Part shown: piece after piece, positions 23,784-32,801 of the stretch
Position numbering within the stretch: position 1 is the stretch's first letter
Layout: every line of letters starts with the position of its first letter
From: Caenimonas aquaedulcis
GTDB lineage: Bacteria > Pseudomonadota > Gammaproteobacteria > Burkholderiales > Burkholderiaceae_C
Direction: 5' to 3'
DNA: 64,000 bases
Assembly (NCBI RefSeq): GCF_015831345.1
Contig: NZ_JADWYS010000001.1
Span: forward strand, 2,322,618 to 2,386,617
The notes under the pieces: model-generated
What the model was told of the DNA's origin: nothing
What the model saw: the letters and a program-made list of their open reading frames with translations, nothing else
Databases searched by the model: none
Made by a program: the position numbers and the translations under genes

Positions 23784-26473
23784 GCCCGCGATTGTGTCAG
23801 GCATTGCGCCAGGTACGGTGCAGTGCGGCTGCCCTTTGCACGCGCGACCTCCTGCGGACGCCCCTGCGCGACGATGCGCCCGCCCTCCTCGCCCGCGCCG
23901 GGCCCGACGTCGATCACCCAGTCCGCCTGCGCCGCGACGCGCATCTCGTGCTCGACCACGATGACCGTGTTGCCCGCATCGACCAGTCCGTTGAGCTGCA
24001 CCAGCAAACGGTCCGCGTCGCGCGGGTGCAGGCCGGTCGTCGGCTCGTCCAGCACGTACAGCGCGTCGCCGCGCTGTGCACGCTGCAGTTCCGTCGCGAG
24101 CTTGATGCGTTGCGCTTCGCCGCCCGACAGCTCGGTGGCGGGTTGCCCCAGCCGCAGGTAGCCCAAGCCGATGTCCTGCAGCACGCGCAAGGGCCGCGCG
24201 ATGGTGGCTTCGCTGTCGAAGAAGGCCGCGGCCTCGTCGACCGTCATGCCCAGCACCTGCGCGATGGACTTGCCGTTCCACTCGACTTCCAGCGTCTGCG
24301 CGTTGTAGCGCGCGCCATGGCATTCGGGGCACGGCGCGTACACGCTCGGCATGAAGAGCATCTCGACGGACACGAAGCCCTCGCCCTCGCAGGTCGGGCA
24401 TCGGCCCTTGGGCATGTTGAAGGAGAAGCGGCCCGCGTCGTAGCGGCGGCGTTTGGCCAAGGGCGTCGCCGCGTAGAGCTTGCGCACGGCGTCGAAGAGG
24501 CCCGTGTAGGTCGCGAGGTTGGAGCGCGGCGTGCGGCCGATCGGCTTCTGGTTGACGTTCACCAGCCGGCGGATGCGGCTCGCGCCTTCCGCGATGCGCC
24601 CGCTCGTCGGCGCGGTGGTGTCCGCGCTGTCGAGGGCGGGCGGCTCGTCGTCATGTTCCTGCGGCGCCTCGCTGCCCAGGTGCGCGCACACGAGGTCGAT
24701 CAGCGCCTGGCTCACCAGGCTCGACTTGCCGGAGCCGGAGACGCCGGTGACGACGGTGAAGCAACCCAGAGGAAACGCGACGTCCAGATCGCGCAGGTTG
24801 TTGCGGGTCACGTCTTCCAGCCGCAGGTGGCCCTTCGCGTCGCGCGGTGCGCGGTCGGGAGGCGCAACCTCGCCGAAGAGGTGCTCGCGCGTGCGCGACG
24901 CCGCCACGGCGCGCAGCCCTTCGGGCGGCCCGCTGTAGAGCACCTCGCCGCCCTGCTCGCCTGCGTCGGGCCCGACATCGACCAGCCAGTCGGCGCGCTT
25001 CATCACCGCGAGGTCGTGCTCGACCACGAAGAGGGTGTTGCCGGACGCTTTCAGCCGGTCGAGCGCATCGAGCAGCGCCTCGCCATCCGCGGGATGCAAA
25101 CCCGCGGAGGGCTCGTCGAGCACATAGACGACGCCGAAGAGGTGCGAGCCGAGCTGCGTCGCGAGGCGCAGCCGCTGCAGCTCGCCGGGCGACAGCGTGG
25201 GCGTGCTGCGCTCCAGCGAAAGGTAGCCGAGCCCGAGGCGCTCCAGCGTGGCGACGCGCGCGAGCGTGTCCTTCGCGATACGCTGTGCGGCGATCACCTT
25301 TTCCTCCGAGAGGTTGGGCGTGCGCCGCACGTCGGGCGCGGCCGCATGCGCGCTGCCGCCCTGGGCCACGCGCTCCTTCACGGCCTGCTTCGCGGCGGCG
25401 CGCGCGAGCACGGCCTTGTCGCCCCCGCCGGACATCGTGCCTTCGGCGGCGGGGCGCAGCAGCTGCGCGACCTGCGAGAGCGGCAGGCGCGAGAGCTCCC
25501 CGATGTCCAGCCCCATGAAAGTCACGGACAGCGCCTCGCGCTTGAGCCGCTTGCCCTCGCACACCGGGCACAGGCTCGCCTCCATGTAGCGCGACACGCG
25601 CTTTTTCATGAGCGCGCTCTGCGTCGTCGCGAAGGTGTTGAGCACGTAGTTGCGCGCGCCGGTGAAGGTGCCCATGTAGCTGGGCTCCATCTTGCTGCGC
25701 AGCGCGGCCTTCGTCTCCTTGGGCGTGAAGCCGGCGTACACAGGCACCGTCGGCGTCTCGTCGGTGAAGAGGATCCAGTCGCGGTCCTTCTTCGGCAGGT
25801 CGCGCCACGGCGTGTCGACGTCGTAGCCCAGCGTGACGAGGATGTCGCGCAGGTTCTGGCCGTGCCAGGCCGGCGGCCAGGATGCGATCGCGCGGTCGCG
25901 GATCGAGAGGGAATCGTCGGGCACCATCAGCTTCTCGGTGACCTCGTAGACGCGTCCGAGGCCGTGGCAGCGCGGGCACGCGCCCTGCGGCGTGTTGGGC
26001 GAGAAGTCCTCCGCATAGAGCATCGGCTGCCTGGGCGGATAGGTGCCGGCGCGCGAATAGAGCATGCGCAGCAGGCTGGAGATCGTCGTCACGCTGCCGA
26101 CGGACGAGCGCGCGCTCGGGGTGCCGCGCTGCTGTTGCAGCGCGACGGCGGGCGGCAGGCCCTCGATCGAATCCACCTCGGGCACGCCCGCCTGGTCGAT
26201 CAGGCGGCGGGCGTAGGGCGACACGGATTCGAGGTACCGGCGCTGCGCCTCCGCATACAGGGTGCCGAAGGCCAGCGACGATTTGCCGGAGCCCGACACG
26301 CCGGTGAACACGACGAGCGCGTCGCGCGGCACATCGACGCTCACGTCCTTGAGGTTGTGCGTGCGTGCACCGCGCACCTGCACGAAGCCGCGGCCGATGC
26401 GCTGCGCGAGGGGCACGCCGGACTCGTCAGGGGTACCGCCGGATGAGCTGGGGAGAGTGCGGTCTCGGGCCAT
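23780..26473 (-). CDS. UvrA2-type excinuclease ABC subunit A
   Basis: An 897-residue duplicated ABC ATPase of the UvrA family, class II length (UvrA1 is about 940). The two Walker A motifs are both [11 protein letters not shown] (about 57-67 and 584-594). Zinc-finger pairs read [26 protein letters not shown] and CPECHGARY. The first ABC signature is unusual, [12 protein letters not shown], while the second is the standard [12 protein letters not shown]. UvrA2 proteins are linked to tolerance of DNA-damaging agents or drugs rather than core repair. No UvrB is nearby. The arginase start overlaps its end. Confidence 0.9.
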   Translation of the reverse strand: MARDRTLPSSSGGTPDESGVPLAQRIGRGFVQVRGARTHNLKDVSVDVPRDALVVFTGVSGSGKSSLAFGTLYAEAQRRYLESVSPYARRLIDQAGVPEVDSIEGLPPAVALQQQRGTPSARSSVGSVTTISSLLRMLYSRAGTYPPRQPMLYAEDFSPNTPQGACPRCHGLGRVYEVTEKLMVPDDSLSIRDRAIASWPPAWHGQNLRDILVTLGYDVDTPWRDLPKKDRDWILFTDETPTVPVYAGFTPKETKAALRSKMEPSYMGTFTGARNYVLNTFATTQSALMKKRVSRYMEASLCPVCEGKRLKREALSVTFMGLDIGELSRLPLSQVAQLLRPAAEGTMSGGGDKAVLARAAAKQAVKERVAQGGSAHAAAPDVRRTPNLSEEKVIAAQRIAKDTLARVATLERLGLGYLSLERSTPTLSPGELQRLRLATQLGSHLFGVVYVLDEPSAGLHPADGEALLDALDRLKASGNTLFVVEHDLAVMKRADWLVDVGPDAGEQGGEVLYSGPPEGLRAVAASRTREHLFGEVAPPDRAPRDAKGHLRLEDVTRNNLRDLDVAFPLGCFTVVTGVSGSGKSSLVSQALIDLVCAHLGSEAPQEHDDEPPALDSADTTAPTSGRIAEGASRIRRLVNVNQKPIGRTPRSNLATYTGLFDAVRKLYAATPLAKRRRYDAGRFSFNMPKGRCPTCEGEGFVSVEMLFMPSVYAPCPECHGARYNAQTLEVEWNGKSIAQVLGMTVDEAAAFFDSEATIARPLRVLQDIGLGYLRLGQPATELSGGEAQRIKLATELQRAQRGDALYVLDEPTTGLHPRDADRLLVQLNGLVDAGNTVIVVEHEMRVAAQADWVIDVGPGAGEEGGRIVAQGRPQEVARAKGSRTAPYLAQCLTQSRA

Positions 26474-26570
26474 CGAACCACCCTAACACCATTCGCCCTG
26501 CACGCAAGTCGGATGAAGGCGATTCCCGGGGCGCTGCGACGCAGTGCCTTCGTCTTAAGCACTCGCCGCA

Positions 26571-26599
26571 TTGAACGGATTTCACCAGCTGGTTAAAGT
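26571..26599 (+). promoter_or_regulatory. Sigma70-like promoter for the epimerase-headed operon, predicting a leaderless start
   Basis: TTGAAC (26571-26576) and TAAAGT (26594-26599) are 17 bp apart. Transcription would begin within a base or two of the ATG at 26607, and no Shine-Dalgarno is present there. Confidence 0.5.
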
Positions 26600-26606
26600 G
26601 ACCCGC

Positions 26607-27632
26607 ATGCCCAACCTGCCCGACCGTTTCGATGACGTCCGCCATCTCGAAGAGGTGATGACGCAACCCTCCGAAGCCCTGCAACGCGAGCTGGCGCGCG
26701 TCCCGGGCGACATCATGATCCTCGGCGTGGGCGGCAAGATGGGCCCGACGCTCGCGCGCATGGCCAAGCGGGCCGACCCGTCGCGGCGCGTCATCGGCGT
26801 CGCGCGCTTCTCGCAGGCCGGGCTGCGCGAGGAACTGCAGCAGCACGGCATCGTCTGCATCGAGGCCGACCTGCTCTCGCGCGAGCAGCTGCAAAAGCTC
26901 CCCGACGTGCCCAACATCGTTTTCATGGCGGGCCGCAAGTTCGGCAGCACGGGCAGCGAATGGCTGACCTGGGCAATGAACGCGCACGTGCCCGCTCTCG
27001 TGGCCGAGCGCTTCGCCGCGTCGCGCATCGTCGCCTTCTCGACGGCCTGCGTCTATCCCTTCGTCGCCACCTCGGGTAACGGGGCCGGGGAGGACGTGCC
27101 GCCCACCGCGCCTTCGGGCGAATACGCCAACTCCTGCGTCGCCCGCGAACGCATGTTCGAACACTTCTCCCATGAACTCGACACCGCGGGACGGCTGATC
27201 CGCCTGTCCTACGCGATCGACATGCGCTACGGCGTGCTGCACGACGTCGCGCAGAAGGTGCGCAGGCGCGAGCCGATCGATCTCGCCATGGGCCACGCGA
27301 ACGTCATCTGGCAGGGCGAGGCCAACGACTGGGCCTTGCGCGCGCTGGCGCACTGCGACACGCCGACCTCGCCGCTGAACGTGAGCGGCCCGAAGATCAG
27401 CATCCGCGACGTCGCGACGCGCCTGGGCGAACGGCTGGGCGTCGCACCCGTGTTGACCGGGCAGGAAGCACCGACGGCATGGCTGGTCGACTGCGCGGAG
27501 GCGTTCCGGCTGTTCGGCCCGCCGCAGGTGTCGCTCGATCGCATGCTGGACTGGACGGCGGACTGGGTGCAGCGCGGCGGCGACAGCCTGGGCAAGCCCA
27601 CGCACTACGAAGCGCGCGACGGGAAGTACTGA
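26607..27632 (+). CDS. NAD-dependent epimerase/dehydratase family protein (sugar acid operon)
   Basis: A 341-residue extended short-chain dehydrogenase. The Rossmann motif is GDIMILGVGGKMGPTLARMAKRA (about 35-57), the segment IVAFSTACVYPF holds the conserved serine/threonine, and the active-site YxxxK is not standard: SGEYANSCVARERMFE has Tyr with Arg/Ala where Lys is expected, so catalysis may differ. It heads a run of seven same-strand genes for a carboxylate or acidic sugar and probably oxidises or epimerises its substrate. A frame 12 codons longer (ATTG region at 26571) overlaps the predicted promoter and was rejected. Confidence 0.82.
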   Translation: MPNLPDRFDDVRHLEEVMTQPSEALQRELARVPGDIMILGVGGKMGPTLARMAKRADPSRRVIGVARFSQAGLREELQQHGIVCIEADLLSREQLQKLPDVPNIVFMAGRKFGSTGSEWLTWAMNAHVPALVAERFAASRIVAFSTACVYPFVATSGNGAGEDVPPTAPSGEYANSCVARERMFEHFSHELDTAGRLIRLSYAIDMRYGVLHDVAQKVRRREPIDLAMGHANVIWQGEANDWALRALAHCDTPTSPLNVSGPKISIRDVATRLGERLGVAPVLTGQEAPTAWLVDCAEAFRLFGPPQVSLDRMLDWTADWVQRGGDSLGKPTHYEARDGKY

Positions 27633-27633
27633 G

Positions 27634-28701
27634 ATGCACTGGCGCGACATTCCCCCCGATTCGCTCGCCGTGCTGCGCCGGGGCGCGGTGATCCCGGCCC
27701 ACCTGCTTGCACTCGATGCGGCGCGGCTGCTCGATACACGCCGCCAGCGCGCGATGACGCGCTATTACCTGGACGCGGGCGCAGGTGGCGTCGCGGTCGG
27801 CGTGCACTCGACCCAATTCGCCATCCGCGAGGTCGGCCTGTACCGGCCGGTGCTCGAGCTGGCCATGCAGACCGCGCGCGAGTGGACGCCGATCGGCGGC
27901 AAGCGCCCGCTCTTCATGGTCGCGGGCCTCGCGGGCCGCACGGACCAGGCGGTGCGCGAAGCGGAGACCGCGCGCGGGCTCGGCTACCACGCGGGCCTGC
28001 TGAGCCTCGCGGCGATGAAGGGCGCGAGCGAGGACGAGATCGTCGCGCATTGCAGCGCAGTCGCGCAGGCGATGCCGCTCGTGGGCTTCTACCTGCAGCC
28101 TGCGGTCGGCGGCATCCACCTGCCCGCGAGCTTCTGGCACCGCTTCGCGCAGATCGACAACGTGATCGCGATCAAGATGGCGCCCTTCAACCGCTACCGC
28201 ACGCTCGACGTGATCCGCGGCGTGGTCGCGGCGGGCGCGGAAGAGCGGGTGACGCTCTACACCGGCAACGACGACCACATCGTCATGGACCTGCTCGCGC
28301 CCTTCACGTTCATGCGCGACGGCCAGGCCGTGACCGTGCGCATCCGCGGCGGCCTGCTCGGCCACTGGAGCGTGTGGACCCGGCGCGCGGTGGAACTGCT
28401 CGATCGCATCCACGCGGAAGTTGCCGCGGGGCGGATCACGCCGGAGTTGCTGGCGCTCGATGCGCAGGTCACCGATTGCAACGCGGCGCTGTTCGACGTG
28501 GCGCACGACTTCCACGGCTGCATCGCCGGCTGCCACGAAGTGCTGCGCCGGCAGGGCCTGCTGGAAGGAACCTGGTGCCTCGATGCGAACGAAGGATTGA
28601 GCGCGGGGCAGGCGGAAGAACTGACACGCGTCACTCGCGACTACCCGCACCTCGTCGACGACGCCTTCGTCGCGGAACATCGCGCGCGCTGGCTGGCGTG
28701 A
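27634..28701 (+). CDS. Dihydrodipicolinate synthase/N-acetylneuraminate lyase family protein
   Basis: A 355-residue TIM-barrel class I aldolase/dehydratase, longer than DapA (about 292). The Schiff-base lysine is Lys181 in VIAIKMAPFNRYR. The GxxGE-type substrate loop is altered: AGAGGVAVGVHSTQF. The barrel tyrosine region reads VGFYLQPAVGG. Such relatives act on 2-keto-3-deoxy sugar acids (aldolase or decarboxylating dehydratase), which fits the dehydratase and sugar-isomerase genes downstream; the true reaction is unknown. It starts 1 nt after the epimerase stop. Confidence 0.83.
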   Translation: MHWRDIPPDSLAVLRRGAVIPAHLLALDAARLLDTRRQRAMTRYYLDAGAGGVAVGVHSTQFAIREVGLYRPVLELAMQTAREWTPIGGKRPLFMVAGLAGRTDQAVREAETARGLGYHAGLLSLAAMKGASEDEIVAHCSAVAQAMPLVGFYLQPAVGGIHLPASFWHRFAQIDNVIAIKMAPFNRYRTLDVIRGVVAAGAEERVTLYTGNDDHIVMDLLAPFTFMRDGQAVTVRIRGGLLGHWSVWTRRAVELLDRIHAEVAAGRITPELLALDAQVTDCNAALFDVAHDFHGCIAGCHEVLRRQGLLEGTWCLDANEGLSAGQAEELTRVTRDYPHLVDDAFVAEHRARWLA

Positions 28702-28727
28702 ACGCGCCCGACCCCGGGCAAACCGTA

Positions 28728-28756
28728 TTGACAGCGAAAACCCGAGCCCGTAGAGT
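28728..28756 (+). promoter_or_regulatory. Internal sigma70 promoter before tctC
   Basis: A consensus TTGACA (28728-28733) is followed after exactly 17 bp by TAGAGT (28751-28756). The initiation site is expected near 28763. This gives tctCBA and the following genes their own promoter inside the seven-gene run. Confidence 0.7.
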
Positions 28757-28762
28757 CCATTC

Positions 28763-28786
28763 AATTAACCGTTTAGTGAATTAACC
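28763..28786. repeat. Direct repeats AATTAACC over the tctC transcription start
   Basis: AATTAACC occurs at 28763-28770 and 28779-28786, a 16-bp period, with GTTTAGTG between. The block is also weakly palindromic (TTAACCGTTTAGTGAATTAA). Lying at +1 to +24, it is well placed for a repressor of the TetR, GntR or IclR kind. No regulator gene is adjacent. Confidence 0.5.
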
Positions 28787-28801
28787 CTCCCTGGAGACAC
28801 C

Positions 28802-29812
28802 ATGCACAAGCGCCATTTCCTGAAAGCCGTCTCGGTGGCGGCCGCCGCCCTCGCCCTGTCCGCACCGGCCCTGGCCCAGCAGTGGAAGCCCACACGGCCG
28901 ATCAACCTGATCGTGCCGTGGGCCGCGGGCGGCTCCACCGACCAGGTGACGCGCGTCACCGCGGCCGAGCTGGAGAAGGCGCTCGGCCAGACCATCGTGA
29001 TCGTCAACCAGCCCGGCGCGTCGGGCGCCATCGGCACCAAGAGCGCGCTCGATGCGGCCAAGGACGGCTACACCTGGACGGCCGGGGCCGCACAGGACCT
29101 GGGCACCTACCAGACGCTCGGCTCGGTCAACACCAGCATCAAGGACTGGCACCTCTTCCTCAACGTCGCCAACATCCAGGTGATCGGCGTGAACCCGAAG
29201 ACGCCCTACAACAACGCCAAGGAGTTCCTCGATGCGATGAAGGCCAAGCCCGGCCAGGTCAGCGTCGCGACCGCGGGCGTGACGTCTGCCGGCCACAACG
29301 CGATGGAGCTGATCAGCAAGGTGACGGGCGTGAAATACAAGCACGTCACCTACGACGGCGGCAACCCGGCCGTCGTCGCCGTGGTGGCCGGTGAAGCCGA
29401 CGCCACGACGCAGCTCGCGGTCGAGCAGGCCGACATGATCCGCGGCAAGCGGCTGCGCCCGCTCGCCGCCGTGAGCGACAAGGCGCTCGAGCTCGAGGGC
29501 TACGGCACGATTCCGCCGCTGTCGCAGACGCTGCCCGGCTTCACCGCGCCCGCCAACTACTTCGGCATCTTCATTCCCAAGGGCGTGCCGGACGACGTCG
29601 TCAAGACCGTCGAACGCATCTGGAACGAGCAGATCACCAAGAGCGACGCGCTGAAGAAGTACGCGGCGAGCCGCGGCGCCCTGTTCGCGCCGCAGTCCGG
29701 CGATGCCGCGCAGAAGGCCGTGTTCCCCGCGATCCAGGCCAACGCCTGGGTGCTGTTCGAAGGCGGCAAGGCGAAAGTGTCTCCGGACACCGTCGGCATT
29801 CCCAAGCCCTGA
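28802..29812 (+). CDS. tctC: Tripartite tricarboxylate transporter substrate-binding protein TctC
   Basis: A 336-residue Bug-family periplasmic binding protein with a signal peptide (MHKRHFLKAVSVAAAALALS, cleavage near ALA-QQ). The signature INLIVPWAAGGSTDQVTR and NQPGASGAIGTKSA blocks are present. A CTGGAGACACC site gives strong translation. It is the only one of the window's three Bug proteins with its membrane partners, TctB 6 nt and TctA further downstream. It captures the substrate of this catabolic operon in the periplasm. Confidence 0.93.
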   Translation: MHKRHFLKAVSVAAAALALSAPALAQQWKPTRPINLIVPWAAGGSTDQVTRVTAAELEKALGQTIVIVNQPGASGAIGTKSALDAAKDGYTWTAGAAQDLGTYQTLGSVNTSIKDWHLFLNVANIQVIGVNPKTPYNNAKEFLDAMKAKPGQVSVATAGVTSAGHNAMELISKVTGVKYKHVTYDGGNPAVVAVVAGEADATTQLAVEQADMIRGKRLRPLAAVSDKALELEGYGTIPPLSQTLPGFTAPANYFGIFIPKGVPDDVVKTVERIWNEQITKSDALKKYAASRGALFAPQSGDAAQKAVFPAIQANAWVLFEGGKAKVSPDTVGIPKP

Positions 29813-29818
29813 GCGGCG

Positions 29819-30382
29819 ATGACGCCCGACCACAGCGCAGCCGCGCCGCCTGACGGCGCGGCGCAGGACGACGCGCCCATCCCGCCGCGCTCGGACCTGA
29901 AGGACGCGATCGGCTGGACGGTGCTGGGCATCGCCGTGCTGGCCGGCTCGCTCTCGATGGACCGGCTCGAGCGGCAGAGCATCAACCCGTACACGATCCC
30001 CGGCCTGCTGCCCGCGCTGCTCGGGATCGTGATGATCCTGCTGGGCCTCGTGCTCGGCCTGCGCAGCTGGCGACGCGGGGCGTTCACCACGCCCCTGCTC
30101 CCCGCCGGGCCGGACGAGCGCGAGCAGCGCCTGCGCATCGCCGTCGTGCTCGCGCTGTGCGTCGGCTACGGCGTCGTCCTCATCGGCCACGGCATCCCCT
30201 TCTGGGTGGCGTCGACGATCTACGTGACGGCCTCCATCCTCGTCATGCAGCGCATGAGCCGCGATCCGCAGGAGCGCGAACTGAATGTGCGCGTGTGGGC
30301 CAAGGCGCTCGTGATCGGCGCGGCGACTTCCGTCATCACGCAACTCGCTTTCCAGGAACTGTTCCTGGTGCGCATGCCCTGA
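29819..30382 (+). CDS. tctB: Tripartite tricarboxylate transporter small membrane subunit TctB
   Basis: A 187-residue inner-membrane protein with four hydrophobic helices (about 31-50, 60-82, 105-127 and 130-147/160-180) after a proline/alanine-rich cytoplasmic start. The family is weakly conserved; identification rests on its size, topology and position between tctC and tctA. It forms the small subunit of the secondary transporter. Met28-like alternatives are absent, and a GAGCGGCG purine stretch precedes the ATG. Confidence 0.88.
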   Translation: MTPDHSAAAPPDGAAQDDAPIPPRSDLKDAIGWTVLGIAVLAGSLSMDRLERQSINPYTIPGLLPALLGIVMILLGLVLGLRSWRRGAFTTPLLPAGPDEREQRLRIAVVLALCVGYGVVLIGHGIPFWVASTIYVTASILVMQRMSRDPQERELNVRVWAKALVIGAATSVITQLAFQELFLVRMP

Positions 30383-30397
30383 AGCGAAACGAATCCC

Positions 30398-31930
30398 ATG
30401 CAAGGACTCCAAGACCTCGGCCGCGCCTGGCTCAGCTTCATGGACCCCATGACGCTGCTGTACGGCCTGGGCGGCGCATTCGTCGGCATCGTGATGGGCA
30501 TCCTGCCCGGGCTCTCCGCGACGCTCGCGATCGCGCTGCTCACCACGCTCACCATCAAGCTGCCGGCCAACCAGGCGATCCTGGTGCTGATCTGCTCCTA
30601 CGTCGGCGCGCTGTACGGCGGCTCGCGCACCGCGATCCTGCTGAACATCCCCGGCACCGCCGCGAACGCGGCGTCCTGCGCGGACGGCTACGCACTCGCC
30701 AGGCAGGGACAGGCCGGCCGGGCGATCGGCATCGCGACCTCCGGCGCCTTCGTCTCCACGCTGCTGGGCGTCGTATGCCTCGCGCTCTTCACGCCGCTGC
30801 TCGCGGAAGTCGCGCTGTCCTTCGGCGCCTTCGAATTCTTCTGGCTCGCCCTCTTCGGCGTGACGATGTCCGGCAGCATCGTCGGCCATGACCCGCTCAA
30901 GGGCTGGCTGATGGGCCTGCTCGGCCTGTTCATCGCGCAGATCGGCCAGGAGGGCCTGTACGCGTACGACCGCTTCACCTTCGGCTGGGACGAACTCTCC
31001 GGCGGCTTCTCGCTCATCCCCGCGCTGGTCGGCGCGTTCGGCCTGGCCGAAGTGCTCACCACGCTGGCCGACCCCATCGAGCGCAAGATGGTGGAGATGC
31101 GCGATTCCGTGCTGCCGCGCTGGAAGGAGATCATCCAGTACAAATGGACGGTGCTTCGCTCCGGGATCATCGGCGTGCTGACGGGCCTGCTGCCGGGCGT
31201 GGGGGAGGACGCGGGCGCGTGGATGTCCTATGCCGCCGCGAAGGCCGTGAGCAAGGAGCCGGAGAAATTCGGCAAGGGCTCCATCGACGGGCTCATGGCC
31301 GCGGAGACGGGCGACATGTCCTCGATCCCGGGCCACATCATTCCCTCGCTCGCGCTCGGCATCCCGGGCTCCGCGCCGTCGGCGGTTCTGATGGCCGCGA
31401 TGATCATCCACGGCGTGCAGCCCGGGCCGATGCTGATGATCCAGCATCCGCACTTCATCTACGAAGTGGTGGCGATGACGACGCTCGCATCCATCACCAT
31501 CCTGCTGTTCGGCCTCTTCGGCGTGCGGCCGCTTCTGCACATCCTCAAGGTGCGCCGCGCGATCCTCATGCCGATCGTGTTCGTGCTGTGCGTGGTCGGC
31601 GCTTTCGCCACGGCGTCGCGCCTGTTCGACGTGTACGCGATGCTCGCGATCGGCATCGTCGCCTTCTTCCTGCGCCGGCGCGGCTACGAGATGGCGCCGC
31701 TGGTGCTCGGGATGGTGCTCGGTCCGCTGCTCGACAAGAGCCTGCGACGCGGCCTCGTGCTCTCGGACGGCAGCCTCGGGCCCTTCTTCAGCCGGCCGAT
31801 CTCGCTGGCGTTCGCGGTGGTGACGATCTTCACCATCCTGCTGTATGTGCCGCCCTTCAAGGCCGCCGTGAACCGAGTGACCGGTGCGATGGGCGCGGGC
31901 ATCCGCTCCCTGTTCGCACGCCGCGCCTGA
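30398..31930 (+). CDS. tctA: Tripartite tricarboxylate transporter large membrane subunit TctA
   Basis: A 510-residue, about 12-helix permease. The conserved GIVMGILPGLSATLAIALL (about 30-48) and its inverted repeat copy GVLTGLLPGVGEDAGAWMSY (about 262-281) are the two TctA signature loops. The YGGSRTAILLNIPGT and IPSLALGIPGSAPSAVLMAAM blocks are present. It transports the ligand delivered by TctC by proton or sodium symport. It ends 19 nt before the isomerase gene, which has a -10-like element of its own. Confidence 0.95.
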   Translation: MQGLQDLGRAWLSFMDPMTLLYGLGGAFVGIVMGILPGLSATLAIALLTTLTIKLPANQAILVLICSYVGALYGGSRTAILLNIPGTAANAASCADGYALARQGQAGRAIGIATSGAFVSTLLGVVCLALFTPLLAEVALSFGAFEFFWLALFGVTMSGSIVGHDPLKGWLMGLLGLFIAQIGQEGLYAYDRFTFGWDELSGGFSLIPALVGAFGLAEVLTTLADPIERKMVEMRDSVLPRWKEIIQYKWTVLRSGIIGVLTGLLPGVGEDAGAWMSYAAAKAVSKEPEKFGKGSIDGLMAAETGDMSSIPGHIIPSLALGIPGSAPSAVLMAAMIIHGVQPGPMLMIQHPHFIYEVVAMTTLASITILLFGLFGVRPLLHILKVRRAILMPIVFVLCVVGAFATASRLFDVYAMLAIGIVAFFLRRRGYEMAPLVLGMVLGPLLDKSLRRGLVLSDGSLGPFFSRPISLAFAVVTIFTILLYVPPFKAAVNRVTGAMGAGIRSLFARRA

Positions 31931-31949
31931 AGCGCGCCACAATCGATTC

Positions 31950-32801
31950 ATGAAATTCGCGCTCTGCAACGAGGTGCTCCAGCCCATGGCCTTCGCGCGG
32001 CAGTGCGTGACGGCCGCCGCGCTCGGCTACGACGGGCTGGAGGTCGCGCCTTTCACGCTCGCGGAAGACCCGATGCAGATCGCCGACGCGCAGGCGCGCG
32101 CCTACCGGCGCATGGCGGAAGACCAGGGCCTTGCAATCACGGGTCTCCACTGGCTGCTGGTCGCGCCCGCAGGCCTGTCCATCGTCGATGCCGACCCCGC
32201 CGTGCGCGCGAGGACGGTGTCGGTGATGCGGCGCCTCACGGAGCTGTGCGCGCTCATGGGCGGGCAGTACCTCGTGCACGGATCGCCCAAACAGCGCTCG
32301 GTGCCGGACGGCAGCACGCGCGGGGAAGCGCTGGCGCGCGCACAGGAGTGCTTCGCGCAGGTGGCGGACACGGCGCGCGACCTCGGCCTGGTCTACTGCA
32401 TCGAGCCCCTGTCGCCGCGCGAGACGGACCTCCTCAACACGGTGGCCGAAGCGGCGGCGATGGTGGATGCGATCGGCTCGCCCGGTGTGCGCACGATGAT
32501 CGACTGCAGCGCGGCGGGTCAAGCGGAAGCCCAGGCGGTCCCCGAGTTGATGGCGCGGTGGATCCCTTCGGGCCACGTCGCGCACGTGCAGGTGAACGAC
32601 CCGAACCGCCGCGGCCCCGGGCAGGGCGAGATGCGCTTCGCGCCGATCCTGCAAACCCTGCTGCGCCTGCAGGCGCAGGGCGACTACGACGGCGTGGTGG
32701 CGGTCGAGCCCTTCGACTACGTGCCCGACGGCCCCGGCTGCGCAGCGCGCGCGATCGGCTATCTCAGGGGCATCCTGGAAGGGCTGGAGCCCGCAGCATG
32801 A
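31950..32801 (+). CDS. Sugar phosphate isomerase/epimerase family TIM barrel
   Basis: A 283-residue xylose-isomerase-like TIM barrel (AP endonuclease family 2 fold). The N-terminal MKFALCNEVL, the metal-binding YCIEPLSPRETDLLNT (Glu about 154), TMIDCSAA, HVAHVQVNDPNRRGPGQGE and VVAVEPFDY follow the fold's metal ligands. Relatives are hydroxypyruvate isomerase, 3-ketosugar epimerases and inosose dehydratase. Within this operon it probably isomerises a keto-sugar acid. CACAAT lies 6 nt before the ATG, suggesting a local promoter. Its stop overlaps the next ATG (ATGA). Confidence 0.85.
   Translation: MKFALCNEVLQPMAFARQCVTAAALGYDGLEVAPFTLAEDPMQIADAQARAYRRMAEDQGLAITGLHWLLVAPAGLSIVDADPAVRARTVSVMRRLTELCALMGGQYLVHGSPKQRSVPDGSTRGEALARAQECFAQVADTARDLGLVYCIEPLSPRETDLLNTVAEAAAMVDAIGSPGVRTMIDCSAAGQAEAQAVPELMARWIPSGHVAHVQVNDPNRRGPGQGEMRFAPILQTLLRLQAQGDYDGVVAVEPFDYVPDGPGCAARAIGYLRGILEGLEPAA

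Noticed and set aside
26571..26606. 12-codon N-terminal extension of the epimerase gene
   Set aside because: It overlaps a good promoter (TTGAAC-17-TAAAGT) and does not look like the family N-terminus.
28781..31987. 1068-codon open frame on the minus strand
   Set aside because: Antisense to tctCBA; those genes have clear family signatures, signal peptide and membrane helices.
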